This document shows, one piece after another, positions 1 to 7,938 of a stretch of DNA of 14,231 bases. The first letter of the stretch is position 1. Every line of letters starts with the position of its first letter. The position numbers and the translations under genes are program-made. The stretch is from Desulfobacterales bacterium (lineage in GTDB: Bacteria > Desulfobacterota > DSM-4660 > Desulfatiglandales > Desulfatiglandaceae). The stretch is taken from the NCBI GenBank assembly GCA_022013615.1, contig JAKLQB010000779.1, positions 1-14,231 on the forward strand, read 5' to 3'. The notes beneath the pieces are model-generated. The model saw only the letters and a list, made by a program, of their open reading frames with translations. It was not told the origin of the DNA and ran no database searches.

Positions 1-1
1 C

Positions 2-2701
2 ATCCAGATAAGAAGAATTATCGACAATCAGGTTAAAAACCGGATCGAACGTATTCCAGGGGTGGCCTCTTTGGATATTCGGGGTGGGCTGGACAGGGAA
101 ATCCATGTCAACCTGAACGCGGAGAAGATAAAAGCCCTGGGGCTTCCCATCGACCACCTTCTAAATCGTCTCAGGGAAGAAAACATCAATCTTCCGGCCG
201 GCACCATCGAACAGGGGCTTCTCGATGTCACCATCCGAACCCCGGGGATTTATACTGATTTAGATGAGCTGCGAAATACGGTTGTGGCCATCCGGGAAGG
301 GGTGCCCATTCAGCTAAAAGAAATTGCCAACGTAGAAGATGCATGGGAAAAAGTGACTCGGATCGTTCGGATAAACGGCAAGCCCGGCGTTCGCCTTTCG
401 GTAAACAAACAATCGGGTAAAAACACCGTGGAGGTGGCGACCGGGGTGCTCAAAGAGATAGAACGGATCAACAGGGACATCCCCCAGCTCCATATTATCC
501 CCATCATCGACACATCCGATTATATCCAGCGCTCCATCACCAACGTGGGCACCACCATCCTATACGGCGGAGTGCTGGCCGTCTTCGTGCTGCTGCTTTT
601 TCTCCGGAACATCCTCAGTACCGCCATTATCGCCGTCACGATTCCCATATCCATGATTGCCACCTTCGCCTTGATGTATTTCAACGGGTTTACGCTGAAT
701 CTGATGACCCTCGGCGGTCTGGCGCTCGGCATCGGCATGCTGGTGGACAATTCCATCGTGGTACTGGAAAACATCTACCGGCTTCGAGAATCGGGCCAGG
801 ATCCGGAATCGGCGGCCGTAAAAGGAAGCCAGGAAGTAATGGCCGCGGTCATTGCCAGTACCCTGACCACTCTGGTCGTGTTTTTACCGCTTATTTTTGT
901 GCGCGGCATGTCCGGCATCATGTTCAAACAACTCGCTTACGTGGTGAGTTTTTCTCTGGCCTGTTCTCTGGCCGTGGCGCTGACGCTCCTGCCCATGCTG
1001 GCCTCCCGGGTGCGCACCCCGGTCATCGTTGAGAAAAAGAATGGCACTGGTCAGGGCGGTAAGATTTTTCATATAACAGGGCAAATTTTTGCCTGGCTGG
1101 AAAATGAGTACAAAAACTTCCTCCGCTTTGCCCTCAACCATCGGATACTGATATTAGGAACCGTATTTCTGGCATTTTTAGGAAGTCTTTTCCTGATTCC
1201 ATTGGTGGGTGTTGAGTTGATGCCTGCAACTGATGAGAGCGAAGTACGGGTCTATGCGGAGATGGCCGTGGGCACCCGGCTCGATTTGGTAGATCGGGGC
1301 TTTCAGGAGATCGAGGCCATCGTGAAACGGGAGGTGCCGGAGATCAAAAACACAGTGGCCTTTATCGGCGGTTCCAGTTGGCGGGCGCGGGGATCAAATA
1401 CTGGTGAGATGCGCATTGCTCTGAAGCCGGTCAAAGAGCGGACCCGATCCAGCGATGAGATAGCAGCAGACCTTCGCAAAAAGCTCATTTTTATGCCGGG
1501 CATCAAAATTCGAACCCGTGCCGGACAAGGGCTCTTTGTGCTTCGAATCGGCACCGGGGGAGATGAAAATGTCCAGGTGGAAGTGCGCGGCCACGATCTT
1601 GAAACATCAGATGCCCTGGCCCATCGGGTTGAGGAGATCATCGGGGATGTGGACGGCATTACCGACACCAGAATGAGCCGGGAGACCGGGACCCCGGAAG
1701 AGCTCATTGTCGTGGACCGGCAAAAGGCCGCCGACATGAGACTTACGGTATCCAAGATTGCCAACATGCTGCAAACGGTGCTTTCCGGGACCTCTGCGGG
1801 CAATTACCGGGAAGGGGGAAACGAGTATCAAATCCGGGTAAAGATCGCGGGGGCTGAGAAAAAAGACCTTCGGGATATCCTGGACCTTCCCATCACCAAT
1901 GCCGAGGGCGAACGGGTTGTGCTCCGTAACGTGGTGGGGGTCCGCCCCAGACGAGGGCCGGTGCTAATCGAACGCAAAGACCAGGAGCGGGTGGCCTATG
2001 TAACAGCCAATATCAGCGGCCGGGATATGGGCTCTATTCTGGCCGATATCCGGAAGGGCTTGCAATCGGTGCCAGTGCCCAGGGATTTCACCATCCTTTT
2101 TGGAGGAGATTACGAAGAGCAGCAGAAATCCTTTAGCGAGCTTTTGATGAGCTTTGTGCTGGCGTTGGTGCTGGTATATATGGTGCTGGCCTCGCTTTAT
2201 GAGTCGCTGCGATATCCCTTTGTAGTGATGTTTTCCGTACCGCTTGCGGCTATCGGCGTGATCCTGATGCTCTTTTTGACCGATACCACCTTTAACGTTC
2301 AATCCTATATCGGTTGTATCATGCTGGGCGGGATTGTGGTGAACAACGCTATCCTGCTGGTGGATCACATCAACCTGCTGCGCCGCCGGGACCGGCTGCC
2401 GGTTCAAGAAGCCATCATAGAGGCCGGCAGAAGACGCCTCCGGCCGATTATGATGACCGCCACGACCACCATTTTGGCCATGACGCCGTTGGCTGTTGGC
2501 ATCGGTGAGGGCGGTGAAGCCCAGGCACCCATGGCCAGGGCCATTATAGGCGGGCTGATCAGTTCGAGCCTGATTACGCTGGTGGTGGTCCCCTCAGTGT
2601 ATGCGCTCTTTGAACGAAAGAGGCTAAAGGCTGAGACCTCCGCCGTTGTGGAACAGGCTGACCGTCAGATCCAAAAGCCTCTTGGCGAGGAGTCGACATG
2701 A
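2..2701 (+). CDS. RND-family efflux pump inner-membrane subunit, 5'-truncated by window edge
   Basis: This is the C-terminal ~899 residues of an AcrB/HAE1-type resistance-nodulation-division transporter, a proton-driven trimeric pump in the inner membrane that exports hydrophobic compounds through an adaptor and a TolC-like channel. The frame is open from base 2, upstream of the first GTG at 62, so the true start is off the window. About 140-160 residues, including TM1, are missing compared with ~1040 in the family. The first periplasmic porter part is followed by TM2-TM6, starting near nt 540. The TM4 motif GMLVDNSIVVLEN lies near nt 735-775. A second periplasmic half spans roughly nt 1200-2130, then TM8-TM12. 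TM10 carries GGIVVNNAILLVD (nt ~2328-2365). The relay Asp of AcrB (D407) is present, but the D408 position is Asn and the K940 position is Asn. The gene overlaps the downstream outer-membrane gene by ATGA. The substrate cannot be read from sequence. Confidence 0.95.
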   Translation: MQIRRIIDNQVKNRIERIPGVASLDIRGGLDREIHVNLNAEKIKALGLPIDHLLNRLREENINLPAGTIEQGLLDVTIRTPGIYTDLDELRNTVVAIREGVPIQLKEIANVEDAWEKVTRIVRINGKPGVRLSVNKQSGKNTVEVATGVLKEIERINRDIPQLHIIPIIDTSDYIQRSITNVGTTILYGGVLAVFVLLLFLRNILSTAIIAVTIPISMIATFALMYFNGFTLNLMTLGGLALGIGMLVDNSIVVLENIYRLRESGQDPESAAVKGSQEVMAAVIASTLTTLVVFLPLIFVRGMSGIMFKQLAYVVSFSLACSLAVALTLLPMLASRVRTPVIVEKKNGTGQGGKIFHITGQIFAWLENEYKNFLRFALNHRILILGTVFLAFLGSLFLIPLVGVELMPATDESEVRVYAEMAVGTRLDLVDRGFQEIEAIVKREVPEIKNTVAFIGGSSWRARGSNTGEMRIALKPVKERTRSSDEIAADLRKKLIFMPGIKIRTRAGQGLFVLRIGTGGDENVQVEVRGHDLETSDALAHRVEEIIGDVDGITDTRMSRETGTPEELIVVDRQKAADMRLTVSKIANMLQTVLSGTSAGNYREGGNEYQIRVKIAGAEKKDLRDILDLPITNAEGERVVLRNVVGVRPRRGPVLIERKDQERVAYVTANISGRDMGSILADIRKGLQSVPVPRDFTILFGGDYEEQQKSFSELLMSFVLALVLVYMVLASLYESLRYPFVVMFSVPLAAIGVILMLFLTDTTFNVQSYIGCIMLGGIVVNNAILLVDHINLLRRRDRLPVQEAIIEAGRRRLRPIMMTATTTILAMTPLAVGIGEGGEAQAPMARAIIGGLISSSLITLVVVPSVYALFERKRLKAETSAVVEQADRQIQKPLGEEST
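2687..2692 (+). promoter_or_regulatory. Shine-Dalgarno for the TolC-like gene, inside the pump gene
   Basis: GAGGAG lies five bases before the ATG at 2698. It sits within the last codons of the RND pump and fixes the start of the overlapping outer-membrane gene. Confidence 0.7.
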
Positions 2702-4338
2702 TGCTAATCTCCTGCTTTCGAAAGTCATTTGGAATGCTGCTTATTTTGGGCCTTTTACTTTTGCCGTCATCCTGTGTGACCACAAAAGACGTAAAGACCG
2801 CAGATAAGAAAATCCCGTCGGCCACATACGGTACAAAGGATATGCCGGCACCAGTTGAAATCAAGCCCAAGACCCCGCAGACCGTAAATATCCCGGAAAA
2901 AGGCCCGCTTAAAATCACGGTAGAAGACGCCATCCTCATCGCCCTGGAGAACAACCGCTCGCTGGTGGTGGAGCGGCTTAATCCTTCTATCCGGCAAACC
3001 TTTGAGGATCAGGAGCGGGCCGTGTTCGACCCGACGGTAGAGGCCGAAGTCTCTGCCCGTCGAAACGATAGTAAGAGCCTCAACCAGTCCGGAAGTTATA
3101 CTGAAAGTTCGGTAAACGATGTCTACCAGGGAAGCATTTCTTTCAAAGAATTCTTTCCCGCCGGCACATTTGTGGAAGCAGGCGCCATCACAAAAACCAC
3201 AGATTCCAACCTGTACAATGACCCGTTCTCCTCCACCTTCCTAGGGCTATCGGTCACCCAGTCGCTGCTTCGCGGGTACGGCACGGATGTGAACCTGGCT
3301 CGGCTTCGTCAATCGCAGCTCGAAACCGAGATCACCCAATACGAGCTTAGGGGGTTTAGCGAATCATTACTGGCGCAGGTTGAAACCACCTATTGGGACT
3401 ATGCCCTGTCCCAGCGGCAGATCGAAATTGTAGAGGAGTCGCTGAAGCTTGCCAAGCAGCAGATAGCCGAGACTGAAGAGATGATCCAGGTGGGAGCCAT
3501 GGCAGAAGCAGAGCTTGCGGCGGTGCAGGCCGAGGTGGCCGCCCAGCAACAGGGGCTAATCAATGCTAAAAGTACAATGGAGTCTACCCGGCTCCGGCTG
3601 CTCCGGCTGCTAAACCCGCCAGGGCAGACCCTCTGGTATCGGGACGTCACCCTGGTGCATCCACCCACACTGCCGGAAATAAAACTTGATAAAGTGGAGG
3701 CACACGTGGCGTTAGCTATTCGGATGCTACCGGTGATCAACCAGGCAAAACTAAATATTCAGTTGGAAGACCTTGAAGTCGTTCGCACAAAAAACGGGCT
3801 GCTTCCCCGAATGGATCTTTTTATTACCCTTGGAAAGACCGGATATTCCGACTCCTTCTCAGGGTCGGTGAGCGATATTACTGGAGACAGCTATGATGCG
3901 ATGGCGGGGCTCAACTTCGAATATCCAATTTTCAACCGCGATGCCAGGGCGCAGCACCGGAGGGCGATTCTTCGCCAAGATCAGGCCGAAATGGCCTTAG
4001 ATAACCTAAAGCAGCTTGTTGATCTGGATGTGCGAAATGCTTACATTGAAGTAAATCGCACGAAAGAGCAAATTTCCGCCTCTTCTGCCACCCGTAAATT
4101 TGATGAAGAAAAGCTGCGCATCGAAACCGAAAAGTTTCGGGTAGGAAAATCAACCAACTTTCTGGTGGCTCAGGCCCAGCGTGATCTTTTGATCAGCCGG
4201 ATCGCAGAAGTGCAGGCCCTCGCAAACTATCTGAAGGCACTGATAGATCTTTACCGACTGGACGGTTCACTGCTTGTGCGGCGCGGCATTTCAGCCCCCG
4301 GCAGCGACCCCGTCGAATATTCTACAAAGAACAATTAA
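2698..4338 (+). CDS. TolC-like outer membrane efflux lipoprotein (OMF family)
   Basis: A 546-residue outer-membrane factor of the TolC/OprM type, the exit duct that pairs with the RND pump encoded just upstream. The ATG lies inside the pump's stop (ATGA), with GAGGAG five bases before it, so the two are translationally coupled. The N-terminus is a hydrophobic signal (residues ~11-22) ending in PSSC with Cys26. This suggests a lipoprotein, although Pro at -3 is not the standard lipobox residue. A proline-rich linker leads to two OEP repeats. The first contains ALENNRSLVVE and a long alpha-helical stretch (residues ~210-300, rich in Gln, Glu and Ala). The second starts near AIRMLPVINQAKLNIQ and ends in a similar helix (residues ~430-520). 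Length is somewhat above the usual 450-500 because of the N-terminal extension. It belongs to the family with high certainty; lipidation is inferred. Confidence 0.93.
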   Translation: MMLISCFRKSFGMLLILGLLLLPSSCVTTKDVKTADKKIPSATYGTKDMPAPVEIKPKTPQTVNIPEKGPLKITVEDAILIALENNRSLVVERLNPSIRQTFEDQERAVFDPTVEAEVSARRNDSKSLNQSGSYTESSVNDVYQGSISFKEFFPAGTFVEAGAITKTTDSNLYNDPFSSTFLGLSVTQSLLRGYGTDVNLARLRQSQLETEITQYELRGFSESLLAQVETTYWDYALSQRQIEIVEESLKLAKQQIAETEEMIQVGAMAEAELAAVQAEVAAQQQGLINAKSTMESTRLRLLRLLNPPGQTLWYRDVTLVHPPTLPEIKLDKVEAHVALAIRMLPVINQAKLNIQLEDLEVVRTKNGLLPRMDLFITLGKTGYSDSFSGSVSDITGDSYDAMAGLNFEYPIFNRDARAQHRRAILRQDQAEMALDNLKQLVDLDVRNAYIEVNRTKEQISASSATRKFDEEKLRIETEKFRVGKSTNFLVAQAQRDLLISRIAEVQALANYLKALIDLYRLDGSLLVRRGISAPGSDPVEYSTKNN

Positions 4339-4355
4339 TGAGAAATTTGTTCTTT
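4326..4355 (+). terminator. possible weak intrinsic terminator overlapping the TolC-like stop codon
   Basis: AAAGAACAA (4326-4334) and TTGTTCTTT (4347-4355) form a perfect 9-bp stem with a 12-nt loop that contains the TAA stop. The stem is A/T-rich and the U-run is part of the stem rather than a separate tail. Terminator strength is therefore doubtful, but it is well placed to end the efflux operon. Confidence 0.35.
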
Positions 4356-4357
4356 TA

Positions 4358-4391
4358 TAAGGGAAAGAAAGAGAAATGGGCAAATAATGCT
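4358..4391. repeat. imperfect direct repeat, left copy (flanks methyltransferase gene)
   Basis: A purine-rich stretch made of TAAGGGAAAGAAA, GAAATGG and CAAATAATGCT in order. The same three blocks in the same order and orientation recur at 5501-5544 with two small insertions. The pair brackets the methyltransferase gene. Confidence 0.45.
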
Positions 4392-4546
4392 GTACTTCTA
4401 GTTAACGACTGATTTAAGATTGATTTTTTAGGACAAAAACTGGCTTCAAGTCAAAGGCCAACGCCGACTCGCTTTTCGGTACTCGATAATCTCACTCTAA
4501 TTGAATTACCATTGAAGTCCTTTGTATTCTTCTTAATTTGTGGCTT

Positions 4547-4580
4547 GTCACACGGTCCGAGCATAACTCGGTGCAGTGAC
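4547..4580. promoter_or_regulatory. interrupted palindrome upstream of the methyltransferase gene
   Basis: GTCAC (4547-4551) pairs with GTGAC (4576-4580), and CCGAG (4557-4561) with CTCGG (4567-4571), around a CATAA loop. The result is two nested 5-bp helices separated by a 5/4-nt internal loop. It ends about 20 nt before the likely ATG and could be an operator or an mRNA leader hairpin. There is no U-run, so it is not a terminator. No clear -35/-10 pair was seen nearby. Confidence 0.3.
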
Positions 4581-4600
4581 GTCCTTTAGCATTGGTGCGC

Positions 4601-5473
4601 ATGACCCGAAAGTTCAATATAGCAAGCCGTCCCTGTATTTGCTGTGATTCGTCTCGACAGAGGCCGTACGGGAAGCTGCCAAAAGGGCAATATCTTCGCT
4701 GTACCGATTGCGGGCTGATCTGTCAGGACGGGTCAGTGCCTTATGAGGAGACCCAAGCGGGTTATGAGCGGGAGAATCCAGAGTGGGACGTGAATACGTT
4801 CGATGAGTTGCCGCATCGTTTTCGTCAGGCCCCACAGGGGATTTTCAATGGGATTAAACGCTATAGGACCGAGCCATGCTCAGTGTTGGACATAGGCTGT
4901 TACCGAGGCTTTTTGCTTAAGTATTTCCAGAGCCATGGGTGGACGGACGTGTTTGGTATCGAACCGTCGAAGTCGGCGAGTGCCTTCGCAGGAGCCCGTC
5001 TTGGACTCGATGTTTTCAACGGATATTTAGAGGACTATATTGCTGACGAATCCTGGCGTCGCTTCGATGTCGTAGTGGTGGCACAGGTTATCGAGCATAC
5101 ACCCAATCCGGCCGATTTCATAGAAGCTGTGAAACAGGTTATGGCCACCGACGCCATCCTTGTTCTTGAGCTTCCGTATTTCAGTGGTCCAAATGTGTGG
5201 GCTAAAGCAACGGCGTCTCGGCTCGAGTTGGGCAAATCAGCCTGGAATTTCCTGAGCTTTCCGAAACATATCTATAACTTCACGCCAAGGGCCATGAAGA
5301 TTCTGCTGCAGCGACGAGGGTTTAAGGTGCTCGAATGGAGTGTGCGGAGCAAGATTCGAGAGAAGGATGGATACTTCATGAAAAAGGTGCGACTTATCAA
5401 GGGAAAGCTCCGGTGGGGTAGTACAATGCAGTTCATCGCCCAGGTGGGACAGTCTGCTTCATCCAGCAGTTGA
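4601..5473 (+). CDS. zinc-ribbon class I SAM-dependent methyltransferase
   Basis: About 290 residues. The N-terminus has a Cys4 zinc-ribbon-like module (C12-x2-C15 and C34-x2-C37, numbered from the ATG at 4601). A Rossmann methyltransferase domain of the Methyltransf_23 style follows: motif I VLDIGCYRG (95-103), the acidic residue closing strand 2 in FGIEPS (E121), and FDVVVVAQVIEHTPNP (~155-170). The C-terminal FPKHIYNFTPRAMKILLQRRGF is typical of small-molecule or glycan methyltransferases found near cell-surface polysaccharide genes. The substrate is unknown. TTG (4592) and GTG (4595) are in-frame alternative starts; none has a visible Shine-Dalgarno, so ATG was chosen by default. The gene stands alone, unrelated to the efflux operon before it. 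It lies between two copies of a purine-rich repeat, which hints at later insertion. Confidence 0.85.
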   Translation: MTRKFNIASRPCICCDSSRQRPYGKLPKGQYLRCTDCGLICQDGSVPYEETQAGYERENPEWDVNTFDELPHRFRQAPQGIFNGIKRYRTEPCSVLDIGCYRGFLLKYFQSHGWTDVFGIEPSKSASAFAGARLGLDVFNGYLEDYIADESWRRFDVVVVAQVIEHTPNPADFIEAVKQVMATDAILVLELPYFSGPNVWAKATASRLELGKSAWNFLSFPKHIYNFTPRAMKILLQRRGFKVLEWSVRSKIREKDGYFMKKVRLIKGKLRWGSTMQFIAQVGQSASSSS

Positions 5474-5500
5474 CTTTTGACTGATATCCCCAGGAGCCAG

Positions 5501-5544
5501 TAAAGGAAAGAAAAAGAAAGGAAATGGAACAGACAAATAATACT
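5501..5544. repeat. imperfect direct repeat, right copy
   Basis: Contains TAAAGGAAAGAAA, GAAATGG and CAAATAATACT in the same order as the copy at 4358-4391, one mismatch each in the first and last blocks. About 10 extra bases lie between the blocks. It sits between the methyltransferase stop and the terminator of the converging tRNA transcript. Confidence 0.45.
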
Positions 5545-5545
5545 C

Positions 5546-5586
5546 AAATAAAAAACGGGGGATTAGTTCGTAAGCCTAACCCCCCG
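5546..5586 (-). terminator. intrinsic terminator after tRNA-Leu
   Basis: Read on the minus strand, CGGGGGGTTAG and CTAATCCCCCG form an 11-bp stem (one G-U pair) around a 9-nt loop, followed at once by TTTTTTATTTG. This is a classic rho-independent terminator. It closes the gap-tpiA-secG-tRNA transcript at the point where the rightward genes converge. It lacks a U-run on the plus strand, so it acts in one direction. Confidence 0.9.
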
Positions 5587-5614
5587 ATAATAGTGAGTAA
5601 AAGAAATATTAAAA

Positions 5615-5701
5615 TGGTGCCGAAGGCGGGACTTGAACCCGCACGCCCGTAAGGCACTACCCCCTCAAGATAGCGTGTCTACCAGATTCCACCACTTCGG
5701 C
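5615..5701 (-). tRNA. tRNA-Leu (anticodon GAG)
   Basis: An 87-nt class II tRNA on the minus strand. It begins GCCGAAG, pairs with CTTCGGC at the 3' side of the acceptor, and has an encoded CCA (5615-5617). The D-arm has GTGGTGGAATCTGGTAGAC; the anticodon stem CTATC/GGTAG encloses the loop TTGAGGG, giving anticodon GAG for CUC/CUU codons. A long variable arm typical of leucine tRNAs (TGCCTTACGGGCG) and a T-arm with GGTTCAAGTCC complete the fold. It starts 23 nt after the secG stop and is probably co-transcribed. In E. coli the tRNA-Leu(GAG) gene leuU also lies next to secG, so the pairing appears old. Confidence 0.97.
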
Positions 5702-5724
5702 AAGTATCCCAAGTATTATTTGAC

Positions 5725-6045
5725 TTACTGAGTTTCCCCGGTCTTCGCCGGCGTCTCAGTGCTTGTAGCGGCAGGCACCTCTGTGCGCGGGACACCTTCC
5801 ATAATAGATGAGGTGCCCACTCTACCGTAGAAGAACGAAAGGCCCAGGCTCGTCAGCATAAATATTATAGCTGCTACCGTCGTTACTTTGTGCAAAAACG
5901 ATGTTGCTCCGCCACTTCCGAACACTGTCTGGCTTGAACCGCCAAAAGCCGCTCCCATGTCTGCCCCTTTACCTCTTTGAAGAAGAACAATCATGATAAG
6001 AGCGATACAGACGCTCACATGCACAGCGATAATGATAAATTTCAC
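5725..6045 (-). CDS. secG: SecG, preprotein translocase subunit
   Basis: A 106-residue protein with the SecG layout. TM1 spans residues ~3-22, then the conserved cytosolic loop LLQRGKGADMGAAFGGSSQTVFG (~21-43), TM2 spans ~54-73, and a short polar tail rich in Thr and Glu follows. SecG sits beside SecY and SecE in the inner membrane and assists SecA-driven export by cycling topology. The start is GTG (6045-6043), supported by AAGGGG seven bases upstream. It lies 87 nt after tpiA and 23 nt before tRNA-Leu on the same strand, a common arrangement in proteobacteria. The identification is secure. Confidence 0.95.
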   Translation of the reverse strand: MKFIIIAVHVSVCIALIMIVLLQRGKGADMGAAFGGSSQTVFGSGGATSFLHKVTTVAAIIFMLTSLGLSFFYGRVGTSSIMEGVPRTEVPAATSTETPAKTGETQ

Positions 6046-6132
6046 TTCTTTACCCCTTTAATAAAACTGATAGACATCAATGATCTACTTAGTCTTAACT
6101 CTTACCTAAATTTTAATATTTTGCAATAAAAA

Positions 6133-6900
6133 TTACATTTCCTGAAAACGAATAAGCCGGACAAAGGAATCTGACTTCAGGCTCGCGCCTCCTACAAGGG
6201 CGCCATCTATATCGGCCTCTGACATAAGTTCCTTAACATTATCCGGTTTTACGCTCCCACCATAGAGTATTCTAATCTGCTGGGCTAACTTGGAGTCAAA
6301 ATTATTTTCAATCCACTTCCGGATAAAATAATGGACCTCCTGAGCCTGTTCAGGGGTGGCGGTTAGACCCGTACCGATTGCCCATACAGGTTCATAAGCC
6401 AAAACCGTAGAAGGCGGCATGTCTCTTTCAGCCTTGAAATTCTTTAAAGAAGCAACCAGTTGATCCTCAATCACCTCGAATGTCTGACCGGCCTCCCTTT
6501 GTTCAAGAGTCTCCCCGATGCACAAAATTGGGACAATACCCAGGGCCACTGCTGATTTCACCTTGAGATCAATCCCTTCGCTCGTTTCGCCAAAAAGCAT
6601 TCTTCTTTCTGAATGACCCAAAATGATATGGGTGCACCCAATCTCCTGAAGCATCCTCCCCGATATCTCACCAGTAAATGCACCACTCATTTCCCAATGC
6701 ATGTTCTGAGCACCCAATAAAATCTTGGAGTTTCCAATGGCCTGTTTTACTGCGGTCAGGGCCGTAAATGGGGGGGCCACCAGCACATCCACCTCCGGAA
6801 GATCCGAAATACTATCTGCAATGGCGTTGACGAGCGAAACAGCTTCGTCAAGATCCAGATTCATTTTCCAGTTGCCAGCAATCAAAGGTTTTCTTTCCAT
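6133..6900 (-). CDS. tpiA: triosephosphate isomerase
   Basis: A 255-residue TIM barrel that interconverts dihydroxyacetone phosphate and glyceraldehyde 3-phosphate in the cytosol. Active-site residues are all visible (numbered from the ATG at 6900): N10 and K12 in AGNWKMN, electrophile H96 in ILGHSERR, catalytic base E170 in AYEPVWAIGTG, and the phosphate-gripping YGGSVKPDN near the C-terminus. An in-frame ATG three codons upstream (6909) is only one base from the AAGGAG box, while the ATG at 6900 has a 10-base spacer, so 6900 is the better start. The gene follows gap after about 20 nt, forming a glycolytic pair upstream of secG. The phosphoglycerate kinase gene often found between the two is absent. 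Confidence 0.96.
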   Translation of the reverse strand: MERKPLIAGNWKMNLDLDEAVSLVNAIADSISDLPEVDVLVAPPFTALTAVKQAIGNSKILLGAQNMHWEMSGAFTGEISGRMLQEIGCTHIILGHSERRMLFGETSEGIDLKVKSAVALGIVPILCIGETLEQREAGQTFEVIEDQLVASLKNFKAERDMPPSTVLAYEPVWAIGTGLTATPEQAQEVHYFIRKWIENNFDSKLAQQIRILYGGSVKPDNVKELMSEADIDGALVGGASLKSDSFVRLIRFQEM

Positions 6901-6910
6901 TATTCTCATA

Positions 6911-6916
6911 CTCCTT
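6911..6916 (-). promoter_or_regulatory. Shine-Dalgarno that decides the tpiA start
   Basis: AAGGAG on the minus strand. It lies one base from an upstream ATG (6909) and 10 bases from the ATG at 6900, which favours the latter. Confidence 0.65.
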
Positions 6917-6919
6917 AAA

Positions 6920-7918
6920 TTAACTGCCAGCCATATAAAGCGCCAGGTCTATCATGCGGTTTGAGTAGCCGAATTCATTGTCATACCAGGCCAGGATCTT
7001 GGCCATATCGCCAACCACCATTGTGCAGAGGCCATCGATCGTCGAGGAGACCGAAGTGCCATTAAAATCCGTGGAAACCAGAGGTTCATTACTGTAAGCC
7101 AGAATTCCTTTAAGGCTGGTTTCAGAGGCTTCCTTGAAGACACTGTTGATTTCATCCACCGTAGCAGATTTTCCCAGTTGGACAACAAGGTCTACCACCG
7201 ACACATTGGGCGTTGGTACACGAATAGCCATTCCGTTAAGTTTTCCTTCCAATTGGGGCAGGACCAAAGATACGGCCTTCGCAGCACCTGTGGTGGTTGG
7301 AATCATGGACAGGGCCGCAGCCCGTGCCCTTCTGAGATCCCGGTGCGGGAAATCGAGCAACCGCTGATCTCCTGTATAGGAATGGGTCGTGGTCATGAGT
7401 CCTTTTTCAATCCCAAAATGGTCCAGAAGAACCTTGCAAGGCGGTGCCAGACAATTTGTTGTGCAAGAGGCGTTTGAAACAATATGGTGCCTTTCGGGAT
7501 CATATTCATGATGATTTACACCCATGACCACCGTAATATCAGGCCCTTTTGCAGGTGCAGAAATAATCACCTTCCTGGCCCCTGCTTCCAGATGGTCAGC
7601 AGCCTTATCCCGTTCCCTGAAAAGGCCCGTACATTCGAACACCGTTTCAACCCCCATGTCATTCCATGGTAATCTTGCAGGCCCTTTTTCTGAATAGATC
7701 TCAATTTCTTTTCCATTCACAATCAAAGAATGGTCCGTATTTGAGATATCAGCGCCCAAAATACCGTGGACTGAATCATATTTTAACAGGTGCGCCAAAG
7801 TTGGAGGGTCGGTGAGGTCATTTATTGCCACAAATTCAATATCGGCATTATTGAGTCCCGCCCTGAATACCATCCTGCCAATTCGCCCAAAACCATTAAT
7901 AGCTACTTTTAAAGACAT
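6920..7918 (-). CDS. gap: glyceraldehyde-3-phosphate dehydrogenase, type I
   Basis: A 332-residue phosphorylating GAPDH that oxidises glyceraldehyde 3-phosphate to 1,3-bisphosphoglycerate. The N-terminal Rossmann fold has [14 protein letters not shown] (residues 7-20), and Asp34 in AINDLTD is the ribose-binding acidic residue of NAD-preferring enzymes. The catalytic centre is [12 protein letters not shown] with Cys152, paired with His179 in [10 protein letters not shown]. The phosphate-binding [11 protein letters not shown] and the C-terminal [12 protein letters not shown] are also intact. Length is standard. AAGGAGG precedes the ATG but at a long 13-base spacing. It is the first gene of the gap-tpiA-secG-tRNA run. 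The NAD preference is inferred from Asp34 and the surrounding DLTD motif. Confidence 0.96.
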   Translation of the reverse strand: MSLKVAINGFGRIGRMVFRAGLNNADIEFVAINDLTDPPTLAHLLKYDSVHGILGADISNTDHSLIVNGKEIEIYSEKGPARLPWNDMGVETVFECTGLFRERDKAADHLEAGARKVIISAPAKGPDITVVMGVNHHEYDPERHHIVSNASCTTNCLAPPCKVLLDHFGIEKGLMTTTHSYTGDQRLLDFPHRDLRRARAAALSMIPTTTGAAKAVSLVLPQLEGKLNGMAIRVPTPNVSVVDLVVQLGKSATVDEINSVFKEASETSLKGILAYSNEPLVSTDFNGTSVSSTIDGLCTMVVGDMAKILAWYDNEFGYSNRMIDLALYMAGS

Positions 7919-7931
7919 TTTCTACATCTTA

Positions 7932-7938
7932 CCTCCTT
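7932..7938 (-). promoter_or_regulatory. strong Shine-Dalgarno of gap, unusually far from the start
   Basis: AAGGAGG on the minus strand lies 13 bases before the gap ATG (7918). The closer ATG (in AAGATGTAG) is followed at once by a stop codon and cannot be used. Confidence 0.55.

Noticed and set aside
1303..1803. 166-codon minus-strand ORF within the RND pump
   Set aside because: It is the shadow of a strongly conserved gene on the other strand; its composition is Ser/Arg-rich with no domain.
4339..4600. Possible remnant of an insertion sequence between the efflux operon and the methyltransferase gene
   Set aside because: No transposase-like frame or terminal inverted repeats were seen; only the direct repeat copy and a palindrome.
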